Shown here: positions 1 through 10,022 of the stretch, one piece after another
Layout of the letters: each line of letters begins with the position of its first letter
Position numbering within the stretch: position 1 is the first letter of the stretch
NCBI RefSeq assembly: GCF_001661265.1
Contig: NW_017566992.1
Coordinates: 775,514-839,513 of the forward strand
Direction: 5' to 3'
Source: Saitoella complicata NRRL Y-17804
Taxonomy: Eukaryota > Ascomycota > Saitoellomycetes > Saitoellales > Saitoellaceae
DNA length: 64,000 nt
Made by a program: the position numbers and the translations under genes
Notes under the pieces: model-generated
What the model was told of the DNA's origin: nothing
The model's database searches: none
Seen by the model: only the letters and a program-made list of their open reading frames with translations

Positions 1-23
1 TTATCCCAATCCAAACAATTACG

Positions 24-587
24 ATGTCCGAGCCATACGATCCTTATATCCCAGCAGCTGGGGGATCCGGAACCAGCGGTGCACCTGCGGCTGGAGCGGC
101 GGCGGGTGGAAGACAGGGTAATCCGAAGACTGCGGCGATTCAGCAGCAGATCGATGATACTGTTGGCATTATGCGTGAGGTGAGTCACTGTCGTTGATGA
201 GTTCGAGTGAGGCGGTGTGTGTAGGGTGTGCTGTGTCCCGTTCGGGTTGGGACGGGGAGGGCTGTGTTTGGTGGGGGTCAAACGCGGCCCCTGGAACCCA
301 TAACGAAGTCCACACACACCCTCCCATCGCTCCTCATACCTTTGTTGCAATTGGTTCTAACTCCTATCCAGAACATCAACAAAGTAGCCGAACGCGGCGA
401 ACGCCTCGACTCCCTCCAAGACAAAACCGACAATCTTGCCCAATCCGCCCAAGGCTTCCGTCGTGGTGCGAATCGCGTCCGGAAACAGATGTGGTGGAAG
501 GATATGAGGATGAGGATTTGTTTGATTGTTGGGGTGATTATTTTGTTGGTTGTTATTATTGTGCCGGTTGTTACTCATTTTACTTAG
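24..587 (+). CDS. Synaptobrevin/VAMP v-SNARE (Snc1-like)
   Basis: A tail-anchored vesicle SNARE that pairs with plasma-membrane t-SNAREs to fuse secretory and endocytic vesicles. There are two exons, 24-179 and 372-587, split by a phase-0 intron with donor GTGAGT and acceptor CAG; the product is 123 residues. Residues 1-35 are Gly/Ala-rich and disordered. The R-SNARE helix begins near [14 protein letters not shown], continues after the intron as [19 protein letters not shown], and keeps the central arginine (the R of AERGERL). It is followed by KQMWWKDMR and a C-terminal hydrophobic anchor of about 20 residues ending THFT. Length and order match fungal Snc1/SynA. The ATG at 24 is close to the window edge but gives the standard fungal N-terminus. 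A synaptobrevin call is secure; the exact paralogue name is inferred. Confidence 0.95.
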
Positions 588-833
588 GCGACGGGAGGAG
601 CCTTGATGAGTGATGGGAGGAGCGTGGGGCAATAAGGGGGAGGGATGAGGGAAGGGGGATGAGTGGGATAAGGACGGTATTGTGTGCTGTTTAATGTTCT
701 GTTTATCAGTCGGTTGTGGCTGTTTTTACTTTTGGTTCGTCTCTTTCGTCTTCGTGTCCTCACTTCTGGGGGCTCGCAACTGCTTTCTTCTTAATGGAAC
801 AAATGTGTATCGACATTCGGTAAAATCCTCGCC
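588..833. other. Intergenic, 3' side of synaptobrevin
   Basis: I see no coding signal here. The stretch probably holds the synaptobrevin 3' UTR and the end of the convergent small gene on the minus strand. Confidence 0.5.
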
Positions 834-1473
834 TCAAACATGCTCGACAACCATCCTCCACTTAAATTGACTCGCTCGACACTCAACCCGCTCCTCCACC
901 TCCACCTCATCCACGCCCAAATCCATCTCTGACCCTGCCGCGGTGTTGACGTCAACGGGGATGATCACGATGGGTTTGAGAGATTTCAGCGGTCGAGTCC
1001 ACGGTAAGGAATCTGTCAGCAGGTCGTGTTCAGCTCCCGACTGGGTTGGAATAAAACCGACTTACGGAAATGCAGGATCCAGTCTGTTTGCGGGATACGG
1101 AGCGCATACAGCGGGGCCAGTGGCTCGGTGTCGGTGGTGATGCGGTGGACGACGCGTTTAGCTATCGACTGCGCACGCATATAATAAGCTTTGACACGAT
1201 TGGATACAGTAGACGCAAACACACGACCAACTCCTTTTCGGCGCTCCTAACCAACTTGCTATCGACGCCGGCTGAGTAGTAAACGGCTAATTGCGTCAAC
1301 TCCTTTCTTGTTGGGTCGAGGAGGAGGTGGGTTGCGAGTAATGTAGGTGACGTAGTGAGAGAGGAGGAGGAGGAGGAATTGGAGGGTGTGAATGCTGTGC
1401 GGGAGGCGAAAATTGGGTGGGGGGTTGGAGGAAAGCGGTGGGGGGTTGAGGTTGTGAGGGAGGTGGTGGGCAT
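834..1473 (-). CDS. Hypothetical protein, two exons, probable one-base frame error
   Basis: I do not recognise this family. On the minus strand a coding-like frame starts at the ATG at 1473 with a Ser/Thr/Pro-rich stretch resembling a mitochondrial presequence. It continues through YYSAGVDSKLVRSAEKEL, then shifts frame by one base near 1225 to ASTVSNRVKAYYMRAQSIAK and LYALRIPQTDWILHF. A 53-nt intron (1013-1065, GTAAGT...CAG) joins to a short acidic C-terminus containing KPIVIIPVD and ending VVEHV. Exon lengths 408 and 179 sum to one base short of a whole number of codons, which fits a single missing base in the assembly, only about 400 bp from the N gap. A real pseudogene is the alternative. 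The first exon could also extend upstream toward the gap. About 195 residues. Confidence 0.45.
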
Positions 1474-1615
1474 TTGGATTGATTGCAATTGTAGAGCTTC
1501 GGTAAAGAGGAAGAACAGAAGAGATTTGCAAGGGGATGTTGACGGTGTGTTAAGGTCAGTTGGTGGAGAATGTTCGTGGTTGTGAGTACTGGTCGATCAG
1601 GGGGCCCGGGGGGTG

Positions 1616-1975
1616 NNNNNNNNNNNNNNNNNNNNNNNNNNNNNNNNNNNNNNNNNNNNNNNNNNNNNNNNNNNNNNNNNNNNNNNNNNNNNNNNNNNNN
1701 NNNNNNNNNNNNNNNNNNNNNNNNNNNNNNNNNNNNNNNNNNNNNNNNNNNNNNNNNNNNNNNNNNNNNNNNNNNNNNNNNNNNNNNNNNNNNNNNNNNN
1801 NNNNNNNNNNNNNNNNNNNNNNNNNNNNNNNNNNNNNNNNNNNNNNNNNNNNNNNNNNNNNNNNNNNNNNNNNNNNNNNNNNNNNNNNNNNNNNNNNNNN
1901 NNNNNNNNNNNNNNNNNNNNNNNNNNNNNNNNNNNNNNNNNNNNNNNNNNNNNNNNNNNNNNNNNNNNNNNNNNN
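1616..1975. other. Assembly gap (360 N)
   Basis: A run of N flanked on the left by a G-rich tract (GGGGGCCCGGGGGG). Any exon of the neighbouring minus-strand gene or promoter of the downstream amidase lying here is not visible. Confidence 0.99.
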
Positions 1976-2131
1976 GAGGTGGGCCAGCTACGGTGAAGAT
2001 GATTTCAACCAAACACCAGCCGTTGTAATTGCTGACAAGAGGGCTTGTATAAATGTTTGATTGGGACAGCTGCTGGAACTTGAGGCAAGAGTACAAATGA
2101 CAGTCTCATCTTAGAATTCTTGATCACCACC

Positions 2132-3805
2132 ATGTCCACGATCACCAGCTCCGCAAACGCCGTCATCAAAAAAGTCAGAGCCTCTCGCGATGCCACTCTA
2201 CTGACCACCTCCCTCCATATCCCCGCCTCTCGCCTCAACGTTATCGACATCGCCTCCGAATCCGGAATACTCACACCCAGAGCCCTCGCCATAACCGAAC
2301 TCCCAACAGAAGATCTACTCCGTCGCTTACGCTCGAGGGAAATCACAGCCGTGGAGACAGCTTGGGCATTTATCCGGCGCGCGAGCGTAGCACAGGTCGC
2401 GGTAAACTGCCTCACGGAACTCATGGCTGAAGAAGCCCTCAACCATGCTAAATTCCTCGATGCGGTCATCGAGACGGGGCCGCCGATGGGTCCGCTGCAC
2501 GGGCTTCCTATCTCGTTGAAAGAACATATTGGGCTCGCGGGGCATTCGCTTTCGGTGGGGTATGTAGCGTGGACAACCCATGATCCACCAAAACAAGATT
2601 CGGAGTTGGCGGCACTACTCAAAAGAGCTGGGGCGGTGATTATCTGTAGGACGACCGAACCGCAGAGTGTGATGCACCTCGAGACGTCGTCTCCACTGTA
2701 CGGCGTCACGACCAACCCCTACAACCGGAACCTCACGCCCGGGGGTTCCTCGGGCGGGGAATCGGCGTTACAGGCGATGCGTGGCTCCCCGCTCGGGTTT
2801 GGTAGCGATATCGGGGGCTCGGTACGGTGTCCCGCCGCGAATTGCGGGTTATATTCCTTACGTCCCACCGCGCTCCGACTCCCCAGATCTGGCGTAAAGA
2901 GCAGCATGCCAGGCGCCGAATCAATCCTGGGCGTAATGGGTCCCATATCCTCTTCCGTCGCGGGACTCGAAGTCGCGATGCGTGCAGTCATCGACGGGGC
3001 GCCGTGGATGTACGATCCGGCCTGTGTTCGCATGCCCTGGCGGAAGGTCGAGATAGAACCGAAAGGGAAGGAGAAGATTAGAGTGGGCGTGATGAGGTGG
3101 GATGGAGTCGTTATGCCCACACCCACGATACAGCGCGCGCTCTCCTACGCTATTCACAAATTGAGCGAAGAGTCAAGGATTGAGATCGTGGAGTATGAGC
3201 CGCTGGAGCACTATGAAGCTTGGAAACTCATCGCGGAACTATACTTCCTCGACGGCGGCGCGACAATCCGGGATATCCTGGCCTCAGGCGGCGAGGAACC
3301 CGAACCACTAACATCCCACATCCTAGGCGACACCCCCGACGGCAACCACTTTTGCCGACCCCACAGTGTCAGGGAAATCTGGGACCTCTGCGCCCGCCGC
3401 GACGAATTCCGGAAACGGTACTTACACCATTGGCAATCCCACCACATTGACTGCCTCCTCTCCCCGGTCGGACCCAGCACCGCCCCCCGCCTCGGAACAT
3501 CAAAATACTGGGGCTATACCTCAATCTGGAATCTCCTCGACTACCCGTCCGCAACCTTCCCAATCCACTCCATCTCCTGCGACCCACGCTTCGATTCCGC
3601 CACGTGGGAGTATATGCCGGTAAATGAGGAAGATCGGAGACATTGGGAGGGGTGGGATCCGGAGGGGATGAGGGGGGGTCCGGCCGGGTTGCAGGTTACT
3701 GGGCTGAAGGGGTTGGATGAGGAGGTTTTGGGATGGGTGGGGGTTGTCGATGGGGTTGTTAATGGGAGGGGGGTGGGGGTTGGACCTCTGCCTCCTAAGG
3801 AGTGA
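2132..3805 (+). CDS. Amidase signature-family amidase (acetamidase/FAAH-like)
   Basis: Hydrolyses carboxamides to carboxylic acid and ammonia through the Ser-cisSer-Lys triad of the amidase signature family. The 557-residue protein has all three elements: Lys130 in PISLKEH, the cis-Ser at about 206 in TPGGSSGGES, and the nucleophile Ser230 in GSDIGGSVR. These spacings match the family. The ATG at 2132 is preferred; the open frame runs upstream only a few codons with no other ATG. No signal peptide is evident, so a cytosolic enzyme is likely. It is intronless, typical in length for fungal amdS-like enzymes, and convergent with the SAP-domain gene. Substrate cannot be told from sequence; acetamide, other small amides and fatty acid amides all use this fold. 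The C-terminus is Gly/Val-rich and low in complexity. Confidence 0.93.
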   Translation: MSTITSSANAVIKKVRASRDATLLTTSLHIPASRLNVIDIASESGILTPRALAITELPTEDLLRRLRSREITAVETAWAFIRRASVAQVAVNCLTELMAEEALNHAKFLDAVIETGPPMGPLHGLPISLKEHIGLAGHSLSVGYVAWTTHDPPKQDSELAALLKRAGAVIICRTTEPQSVMHLETSSPLYGVTTNPYNRNLTPGGSSGGESALQAMRGSPLGFGSDIGGSVRCPAANCGLYSLRPTALRLPRSGVKSSMPGAESILGVMGPISSSVAGLEVAMRAVIDGAPWMYDPACVRMPWRKVEIEPKGKEKIRVGVMRWDGVVMPTPTIQRALSYAIHKLSEESRIEIVEYEPLEHYEAWKLIAELYFLDGGATIRDILASGGEEPEPLTSHILGDTPDGNHFCRPHSVREIWDLCARRDEFRKRYLHHWQSHHIDCLLSPVGPSTAPRLGTSKYWGYTSIWNLLDYPSATFPIHSISCDPRFDSATWEYMPVNEEDRRHWEGWDPEGMRGGPAGLQVTGLKGLDEEVLGWVGVVDGVVNGRGVGVGPLPPKE

Positions 3806-4301
3806 AGGAGAGTACTATAGCTAGTCGAATCGGTCAGTGAGCTTGGGCTTGGCGTACCAGTACGAGGGCGTGGGTTTTGCTATCGATGCATCATGTCATT
3901 ATTCTAGCAAAACGATTGACCATATGCGACTTGTCTATATCAAACTTCAGTTACAAATACGAGTGTCCGACGCTTCCTGTAGCTACGTATGCTATGGCCC
4001 ACAAGTACCAGGCTCCCTCGGAGCAATTTGAGTCATCGCGAAACCGCTCTCAACACGTTGTCCTTCCTGTATCTTTTTTTGCTCGTCGCAGTCCCACCAC
4101 TCGACTTACCCAGTCCCAATAACCAATCCAAAAAAAGAACGCCCAAACTCCATCCCATTACCTAATTCTGTCCTTACTTCCATATTTTTGTCATATTCCA
4201 CACTGCTTCGATCCACTCCATGCCACACACATTTCACGTTCTGATATTTTCCTTGCATCAGGTTTCCGTCTTCTTTGTTGTTGCTCCCTTGAATTCACAT
4301 A
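3806..4301. other. Convergent intergenic region
   Basis: This lies between two converging stop codons. It is pyrimidine-rich with several T-runs, consistent with 3' UTRs and polyadenylation regions of both neighbours. I see no gene. Confidence 0.5.
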
Positions 4302-6251
4302 TCACACCTTCCCCTCCCCCGCCCACTCCCTCAACCTCCCAACCAAAACCTCCTTCCTCCCCACCGCACACAAGGTCCTCTGTCTCAGTAACCGCTTACA
4401 TTCCGCAACCGTGATATCATCCAGATCCACAGAACTCAACGGGGTGATTGGAGGGGGTGTAGGCTGTGCGGGGAGGGGCGCCAGTGCGATTTTGGCGGCG
4501 GGGGGTGGGATGGCGCGGGGGAGTGGGAGGGGGTAGGAGGGACGTTGCTGCGGGGGACCTGGACGCTGTTGTTGTTGTCCGGGCTGCAATGGCTGTAACG
4601 GGAATTGCTGTTGCGCCGGTGGTACTTGTGCTTGTACCCTCGGCTGTGCGATGTGCTGCTGGGTCTGCGTGCCTTGCTGCCCTTGCTGAGCAACCCCAAC
4701 CCCCGGCCTTGGTGGTGCCGTACCACCAGCCGACGGAATACGCGTCATGCCCTGCCCCCCCACGGGTGAATTCGCCGGAATCACAACCGCCATCTGGCCC
4801 TGCCTCGGCTGCAACTGCTGTGCCCTCACTCCCACACCCACACCCACACCCACTCCCGCTCCCGGTACATTGACGGTTGTCGGGGGAGGGGTTGCGGTGG
4901 AAGGTGGTGATACTCCCTGCGGCGGGGTCACAGTTGGCGTATTCATCGGATCCACAAAGGGAGCATACTCGAACAATGACGCCATCGGGGCCTGTCGTCC
5001 CGGTTGTTGCGCGGTATACGAACGCTGTTGTTGTTGGAGGCGTTGTTGTGCAACGAGGGAGAGGCGGTGTTGGGGTTGAGGGTTGTGGATGGAGAGGAAT
5101 TGGGGTTGTTGGGCATGGGAGATTGTTATGGAGGGTTGGACGCGCTGTGCCACAATCGGCGCTGGCATCTGTCCCAGGCCACCTTCCTGTGTGCCATCCT
5201 TTGGGCTTTCTCCAGGCTGGTCGAGTGATTGCTGGTGTCCAGCCAATAATCCCCACTGATCATACCCCGGCTGCACAAACAACGGATCCAACGGAAAATG
5301 ATGCAAGAAATCCGGCCACTGATCGATTCCCTGTCCATTACTCCAATCGATGTTCGCCAAGGCTGCGCCCAGTGGATCCTCAGCTGCTGCGTCTCCATTC
5401 CCAGCACCGATTGGGGGGATGCCGGTGGAGGAGGGATCACCGGGTGCGAGGGGCGTGACGGTACCGGTGCCGGAGTAGGAGAGGGTTGCGAGGTAGGGTG
5501 TTGTTGACGCTGTGGAGGAGGTCGTGCCGGGTTGTGCCATTGATCCTGTTCTCGCAGGCGAAGATGAGGTCGGGCTCGGGTCTCGGGTCGCCATATCAGG
5601 CGAAAGGACTCTGGCACCATCTCCCGCCACAGCTGTAGTAGCAACCTTCACCTCCATCCCATCTGCTCCAGTTCTTCCGAATAGGAATTCCTCGAACCCC
5701 ATTACGGGGCCCTCGATCTCCGGCGTCGCGATACGTCTCTTCTTCGCCATTGGCGCCTGACTCGGACTTTGTTCTACTCCGCCATCCCCGATCGTCGTTA
5801 ACCCCGTGAACATCTTATTGGGACCATCCGCGGCAGAGCCGGCTTCGCCGTCGAAGAGGGGCGGGATGTCGTCGTAGAAGGAGTAGCCGGAGAGATAGGC
5901 TTGGTCGTCGATCTCAGGTAGGGGGGCGAAGGTTGGGATGCTTGGGGCGCCCGTGGTACCCGTCGTGTCCGTTGTTAACTGGAATTTGAACGACTCGAGG
6001 GTTTCTCCACCCCATGCTGGTGCTAGGAATGGAGTTTTGTCGATAATCCGTCTCGGTGGTTCAGGAGAATGCCGTGCAGATTGACTTGATTGTCTGGGAT
6101 ACAACGGCTGCTGGGTCGAGGAAAGGAATGAGGCGGTTGAGAAGGGGTTCGTATATGATTGTGATGTATGACTTTGTTGTTGATTTTGCTCCCCCCTTAA
6201 CCGATCTCGAGCGAGAAGGGAGAGAGTGATGGATCGAGATCGTTCACGCAT
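4302..6251 (-). CDS. SAP-domain protein, Gln/Pro-rich, function unknown
   Basis: A 649-residue protein whose only recognisable domain is a C-terminal SAP motif (about the last 45 residues: DDITVAECKRLLRQRTL...RKEVLVGRLREW). This helix-extended-loop-helix binds DNA and often targets chromatin or nuclear matrix proteins. The rest is low in complexity: a basic start (MRERSRSITLSLLARDRLRG), an acidic middle (EIDDQAYLSGYSFYDDIPP), and long Gln- and Pro-rich tracts including a (Gly-Val)n run encoded by a CCCACA microsatellite near 4830-4856. The layout suggests a nuclear transcription or chromatin factor, but that is inference. The ATG at 6251 is the first in frame. No intron is needed. The repeated tracts make its length prone to variation between strains. 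Confidence 0.75.
   Translation of the reverse strand: MRERSRSITLSLLARDRLRGEQNQQQSHTSQSYTNPFSTASFLSSTQQPLYPRQSSQSARHSPEPPRRIIDKTPFLAPAWGGETLESFKFQLTTDTTGTTGAPSIPTFAPLPEIDDQAYLSGYSFYDDIPPLFDGEAGSAADGPNKMFTGLTTIGDGGVEQSPSQAPMAKKRRIATPEIEGPVMGFEEFLFGRTGADGMEVKVATTAVAGDGARVLSPDMATRDPSPTSSSPARTGSMAQPGTTSSTASTTPYLATLSYSGTGTVTPLAPGDPSSTGIPPIGAGNGDAAAEDPLGAALANIDWSNGQGIDQWPDFLHHFPLDPLFVQPGYDQWGLLAGHQQSLDQPGESPKDGTQEGGLGQMPAPIVAQRVQPSITISHAQQPQFLSIHNPQPQHRLSLVAQQRLQQQQRSYTAQQPGRQAPMASLFEYAPFVDPMNTPTVTPPQGVSPPSTATPPPTTVNVPGAGVGVGVGVGVRAQQLQPRQGQMAVVIPANSPVGGQGMTRIPSAGGTAPPRPGVGVAQQGQQGTQTQQHIAQPRVQAQVPPAQQQFPLQPLQPGQQQQRPGPPQQRPSYPLPLPRAIPPPAAKIALAPLPAQPTPPPITPLSSVDLDDITVAECKRLLRQRTLCAVGRKEVLVGRLREWAGEGKV
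4829..4858. repeat. CCCACA hexanucleotide microsatellite inside coding sequence
   Basis: About four copies of CCCACA on the plus strand. They encode an alternating Gly-Val tract in the SAP-domain protein and keep its frame because the unit is 6 nt. Confidence 0.8.
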
Positions 6252-7223
6252 GCGCAGCAAGCTTCAACGATTGATCCGTATCCTTGCGGTCGTTTGTATA
6301 CTTCGTCAAAAACGCAACCAGGCGACTCTTGACTTTCTGATCACCTCGCACCAACCAAATCCGAACGTAACACGTATATCTTTGATAGATCAAAGAGAAA
6401 CCCGGCGCGCACCCTTTCCGAGTTACACACTACCAAAGATTATTCCCGACTGCTTCCCGTCCGTCAAAATAATCCTCTGTTTGTGCTCGTAAGGAAACCG
6501 CCCTGTTGCTGTCGCTTGATCTGGGTGATGATTGTTGTTGAGTTGGTGCTTGATCCAGTCCACGTATTTTTCCTGAGGCAGCGTTGAGTTGCGCAGGTTT
6601 GCTTCAAGTCTGAGGGAGCGCGCGCGAAGGTGCAGTGAGCCGCAGAAGAATGGGGCGGTGGAAAGAAATGAAGAAATTGGTGGGGATGTGAAATGTCGAG
6701 AGCGGAAACGTTCTCGGGGTGATTCTCGCAATTGACGTACCTTGAGAGTGTTTCGAAGGAGGATCGATTGCTCTCACAATTGGCGCCGATGCTCTCGTTT
6801 ACCAAGCTCAAGTCGTGCCACAGTGTTCAACCTACCCGAAGTGAAAACGGTCTTCTATACGTCCTTTTACATCAAATTGACCCATTCCTTCTGAGTGATC
6901 TCTCCGTTGACGCGTGCTCACTACACTCCGCACAATCCGCAGCGCATATGAGGGGAGTCAACCCGGACGCGCCCGAGAATTCGAGCACAGCATCATGACG
7001 ATAGTAGTAATGGTATGCTTTGCTGGACTTGGTGAGGTGTAGGATGGATATACATGTGCTTTCATTGACGTGCAAGGCCTAATTCCTGGGCTAGGTATAG
7101 CCTTCAAGGCCACACACTCCCACTGTCCGCCAATATCAATATGCATATGCCAAAACCTCCAATTGACTTGACCTTCTGGCCAACAACGTCACACATCCCT
7201 CTACCTCCCTACATTCAACCCAC
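6252..7223. other. Intergenic region with a weak spliced coding signal
   Basis: Mostly non-coding. On the minus strand a possible exon pair (about 6430-6811) is joined by a GTACGT...CTCAG intron and reads through ANLRNSTLPQEKYVDWIKHQ. However, no in-frame ATG is found for the first exon, so I do not call a gene. The right half, 6870-7220, shows nothing I can name. Confidence 0.3.
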
Positions 7224-8330
7224 TCAAAGATCAACCCTCGCCCTCTCCCCAGCAGTGACCCTCCTCACAACCTCCCTAACACCCTCCCTCTCCAACCCCC
7301 TCGGATTCCAATACTGATTCCTGAACGCGATATCGACAGCCTTATCCACCTCCTCCTCCTTCATCCCAAACCTTTGCACGCCGCGCTCGACGGGGAGGTC
7401 GTCATAGAGTTTGTTTAGGGCGTCGATGATTTGTTCGGGGGTAGCGGTGTCGGTGTCGGGGAGGGAGAGGGAGGATGCGAGAGCGCGGATTTGGGGTGGA
7501 GTGAGGGAGGGGAGGTTGTATGCCAACGCATGCGGCAATACAGCTGTGTGTGTCTCAGCGTGCGGAAGATCGAAGGAGCCACCGAGGGTATGGCAGAGTT
7601 TGTGGTGGAATGCCATCCCTACACTCCCCAAACACACTCCACAAAGCCAAGCCCCATAAAGCGCCTTACTCCTCGCGTCCTTATCGGAGGGTGAGGTGAC
7701 GAGCGTAGGGAGGGCGGACGTGATCGAGCGGATTCCTTCGACGGCGAGGAGGGAGATGATTGGGTTTCCGGCTTTTGCGTAGATTGCTTCCACGGCGTGC
7801 GCGACGGCGTTGATTCCGGACGTGCAGGACATACTGACGGGGAGTGTCATCGTTAGATCGACATCGTAGATTACCACGCCTGGGAGGATCTTCGGGTCTG
7901 TTCGGGTTTTTTTCTCGCCGTTTTCGGTTTCGCCGAGGATTGGGGTCATTTCGCTCCCTGCGTAGGTCGTGGGGATGCAGATGTGCATCAACCCCGTCCG
8001 AACTGAAATTGCTTTTCCCAGACCGATGGTGCTGCCACCACCGATAGACACAACGCAGTCTGCGCCCACGTCCTTTGCGTACGCCAATGCTTTCTCGGTG
8101 ACGCCGGTTGGGGTGTGCATCACCGCTTCCCCAAACCTTCCCGCTACTCTTTCTTGACCGCCGAGGATCTCCTCGAGCCGGTCACCTTGAGATACTTGCT
8201 GTGCGGTGGTCAACAGCAACGGCTTACTCAACCCCAACCGCTCCAGCTCTGCCGGGAGCTGGGTAATTGTGCCGGAGCCGAAGACGACGCGGGACGGGTT
8301 TGCGGTGTAGGAGAATGGGAGATCGAACAT
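7224..8330 (-). CDS. Maleylacetate reductase (iron-type alcohol dehydrogenase family)
   Basis: Reduces maleylacetate to 3-oxoadipate with NAD(P)H, the last step before the 3-oxoadipate pathway in catabolism of resorcinol, hydroxyquinol and related aromatics. The 368-residue length is typical. The N-terminus FSYTANPSRVVFGSGT and the dinucleotide-binding SIGGGSTIGLGKA are characteristic, as are IPTTYAGSEMTPI and the C-terminal histidines in AVAHAVEA, HHKLCHTLGG and HAETHTAVLPH. Family members often have replaced some metal ligands of true Fe-ADHs. It is intronless and divergent from a hotdog thioesterase across 195 bp. No hydroxyquinol dioxygenase or monooxygenase lies in the window, so this is not an obvious catabolic cluster. 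Confidence 0.92.
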   Translation of the reverse strand: MFDLPFSYTANPSRVVFGSGTITQLPAELERLGLSKPLLLTTAQQVSQGDRLEEILGGQERVAGRFGEAVMHTPTGVTEKALAYAKDVGADCVVSIGGGSTIGLGKAISVRTGLMHICIPTTYAGSEMTPILGETENGEKKTRTDPKILPGVVIYDVDLTMTLPVSMSCTSGINAVAHAVEAIYAKAGNPIISLLAVEGIRSITSALPTLVTSPSDKDARSKALYGAWLCGVCLGSVGMAFHHKLCHTLGGSFDLPHAETHTAVLPHALAYNLPSLTPPQIRALASSLSLPDTDTATPEQIIDALNKLYDDLPVERGVQRFGMKEEEVDKAVDIAFRNQYWNPRGLEREGVREVVRRVTAGERARVDL

Positions 8331-8525
8331 TATGGTTAGAAGAGAAGGGTGAGGGTAGGGTGCCGGGTTTTGTGTGGGGGACGACGCGGAGAGAAGATGG
8401 CCCGCGATAACTGCCGAAGTGCGGAGGGAAGTGCCGTGATACTTGCCGAAGTGCGTCGCGCGCGCTGACCGACGACGTTCAGGCTCTCGAGAAGGAAAAA
8501 AGAAAAACCGCGGCGGGAAGCAATC
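8331..8525. promoter_or_regulatory. Shared divergent promoter region
   Basis: These 195 bp separate the start codons of the maleylacetate reductase and the thioesterase, so both promoters and 5' leaders must fit here or overlap. No clear TATA box is seen. Confidence 0.5.
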
Positions 8526-9299
8526 ATGATTCCAAGAATACGACCAGACCTGCCTCGCCGGCTAACCCGCTTTGTCTGCACCACCCCTCCACCTGCACCG
8601 ACCTCCACCGCGACCCGCACCACCCTCCGCCTCGCCCTCCTCGCAACAGCATTCTTCACGATAGGCTACACCACCTCCTACCTCCTCCCCCACCCGATGC
8701 TCCACTTCCACCGACAAACAGCCCTCCCCCTCCCCAACTCGGCAGACGAATCAACATACCTCCACCGCCTGCGTACCCAAGTCTTCACATCCACCCTCGT
8801 CGCCCGACTCCAATCCGACCCGGCATGGAAGATGGAGGAAGGGTTTAGCGAGCATGGGATGGAGATGGCGGCGGAGGGACGGATGTTGACGGAGGGAGCG
8901 TTGGGTGGGGTGGGGAGATTGAGTGGGAGGTGGATGTGGGTTAATGATGGGACGCATGAAGTCGTTGCGGTCGCACATCTCGGGCCCCAATTATGCGGGT
9001 TCCCATCTATTACGCATGGTGGACTCCTGGCCACCCTCTTGGACGAGACGCTGGGTCGGGTTGCGATATCGGCGTTTCCGGCGGGGAAGAGTGTTGTGAC
9101 GGCGAGTCTGGATATCAAGTATAAGGCGCCGACGATGGTGGACCAGGTTGTTGTTATCAAAGGGAATGTGAAGGCGAGGGAGGGGGAGGGGGAGAGGAGG
9201 GTGAGGGTTGAGGGGAGGGTGGAGGCGTTGGAGGGGGGAGCTGTGTTTGTGGGGTGTGAGGGGGTGTTTGCGGTGCCGAGGAGGCCGTTGCCGAGGTGA
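8526..9299 (+). CDS. Hotdog-fold (4HBT/PaaI-type) thioesterase, membrane-anchored or mitochondrial
   Basis: A 257-residue acyl-CoA thioesterase-like protein. The N-terminal 40 residues are Arg/Pro/Thr-rich and followed by a hydrophobic segment (LRLALLATAFFTIGYTTSYLL), suggesting a mitochondrial presequence with a single membrane anchor. The 4HBT domain occupies about residues 130-250: CGFPSITHGGLLATLLDET with the HGG motif and the general base D/E of the hotdog helix, then SLDIKYKAPTMVDQ. This layout matches fungal mitochondrial-type thioesterases. The acyl substrate is unknown. No intron is needed. It is transcribed away from the maleylacetate reductase gene, but a shared pathway is not implied by family knowledge. 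Confidence 0.85.
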   Translation: MIPRIRPDLPRRLTRFVCTTPPPAPTSTATRTTLRLALLATAFFTIGYTTSYLLPHPMLHFHRQTALPLPNSADESTYLHRLRTQVFTSTLVARLQSDPAWKMEEGFSEHGMEMAAEGRMLTEGALGGVGRLSGRWMWVNDGTHEVVAVAHLGPQLCGFPSITHGGLLATLLDETLGRVAISAFPAGKSVVTASLDIKYKAPTMVDQVVVIKGNVKAREGEGERRVRVEGRVEALEGGAVFVGCEGVFAVPRRPLPR

Positions 9300-9520
9300 G
9301 TTGGAGTGATGCCTTGGACGATACAGGTACGTAGAGTTTGAATAGATCAGGACAGAACGATAACAATTGGTTCTTCCCGGTCGCTACGAGTTTCATCTGA
9401 TGCTGCTAACCGGCTTGGCAGGGCACTGTCTTTCATCCGCCGAGCTGGTTCATTGCGGTCCGTTGATGAGGTCTAAAACGCTTGGCATCGCGTCGAGTTG
9501 CCTCCGTTGGCGACCAAACC

Positions 9521-9599
9521 CTCTACAAACAACGACTCTACAAACAGTAAAGCGACTCTACAAACCGACTCACGTCTACTCACGTCTACTCACGTCTAG
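9521..9599. repeat. Short direct repeats (CTCTACAAAC x3, TCACGTCTAC x3)
   Basis: Three spaced copies of CTCTACAAAC are followed at once by three near-tandem copies of TCACGTCTAC. Position is about 500 bp upstream of the glycosyltransferase start, so a regulatory role is possible but unproven. Confidence 0.8.
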
Positions 9600-10015
9600 A
9601 ATCCCTCTCCACTTATCTAAGCATGTTCTCAATGCGCGCTATCCCCCGCCGAGACTAGGGTGCAAACACAGCCAGGCAGATCCGATCAGCACGACTTCCC
9701 GTAACCTTAACCTTCTTTTGTCCCTCCTGGTTCTGAAGAAGCGACGCTGCCGGGTGCGATCCATGGGTATCTGGCGACGGACCAGCCCAGCTGTCCAGAT
9801 CAACGGATCGACTCCACCTTGCCAGCAGCGCACATCTCCCAGCCTTATCTCCCCGTCTCGCTGGCGCTGCAGTTTAAGGTATGGACTAGGCAGCGCGACC
9901 AACGGACCTTAAACGAACACCCTGCGCTGCTGCACTGGGTTGTGTGCATGTGCGCGCCAAGAACGAAAGCCGCCGCTCCACACAGACAGCCGGGTAAAAA
10001 TGCCTCAGCCATCCC

Positions 10016-10022
10016 ATATATA
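10016..10022 (+). promoter_or_regulatory. TATA-like box (TATATA)
   Basis: CATATATACT lies about 80 bp before the ATG of the glycosyltransferase gene and is followed by pyrimidine-rich sequence, a common fungal core promoter arrangement. Confidence 0.45.

Noticed and set aside
1613-2096. Long frames running through the N gap
   Set aside because: They are open only because N is read as any residue.
6430-6811. Possible spliced minus-strand gene upstream of the SAP-domain gene
   Set aside because: Splice sites fit and the second exon looks partly coding, but no in-frame ATG or convincing upstream exon was found and no family is recognised.
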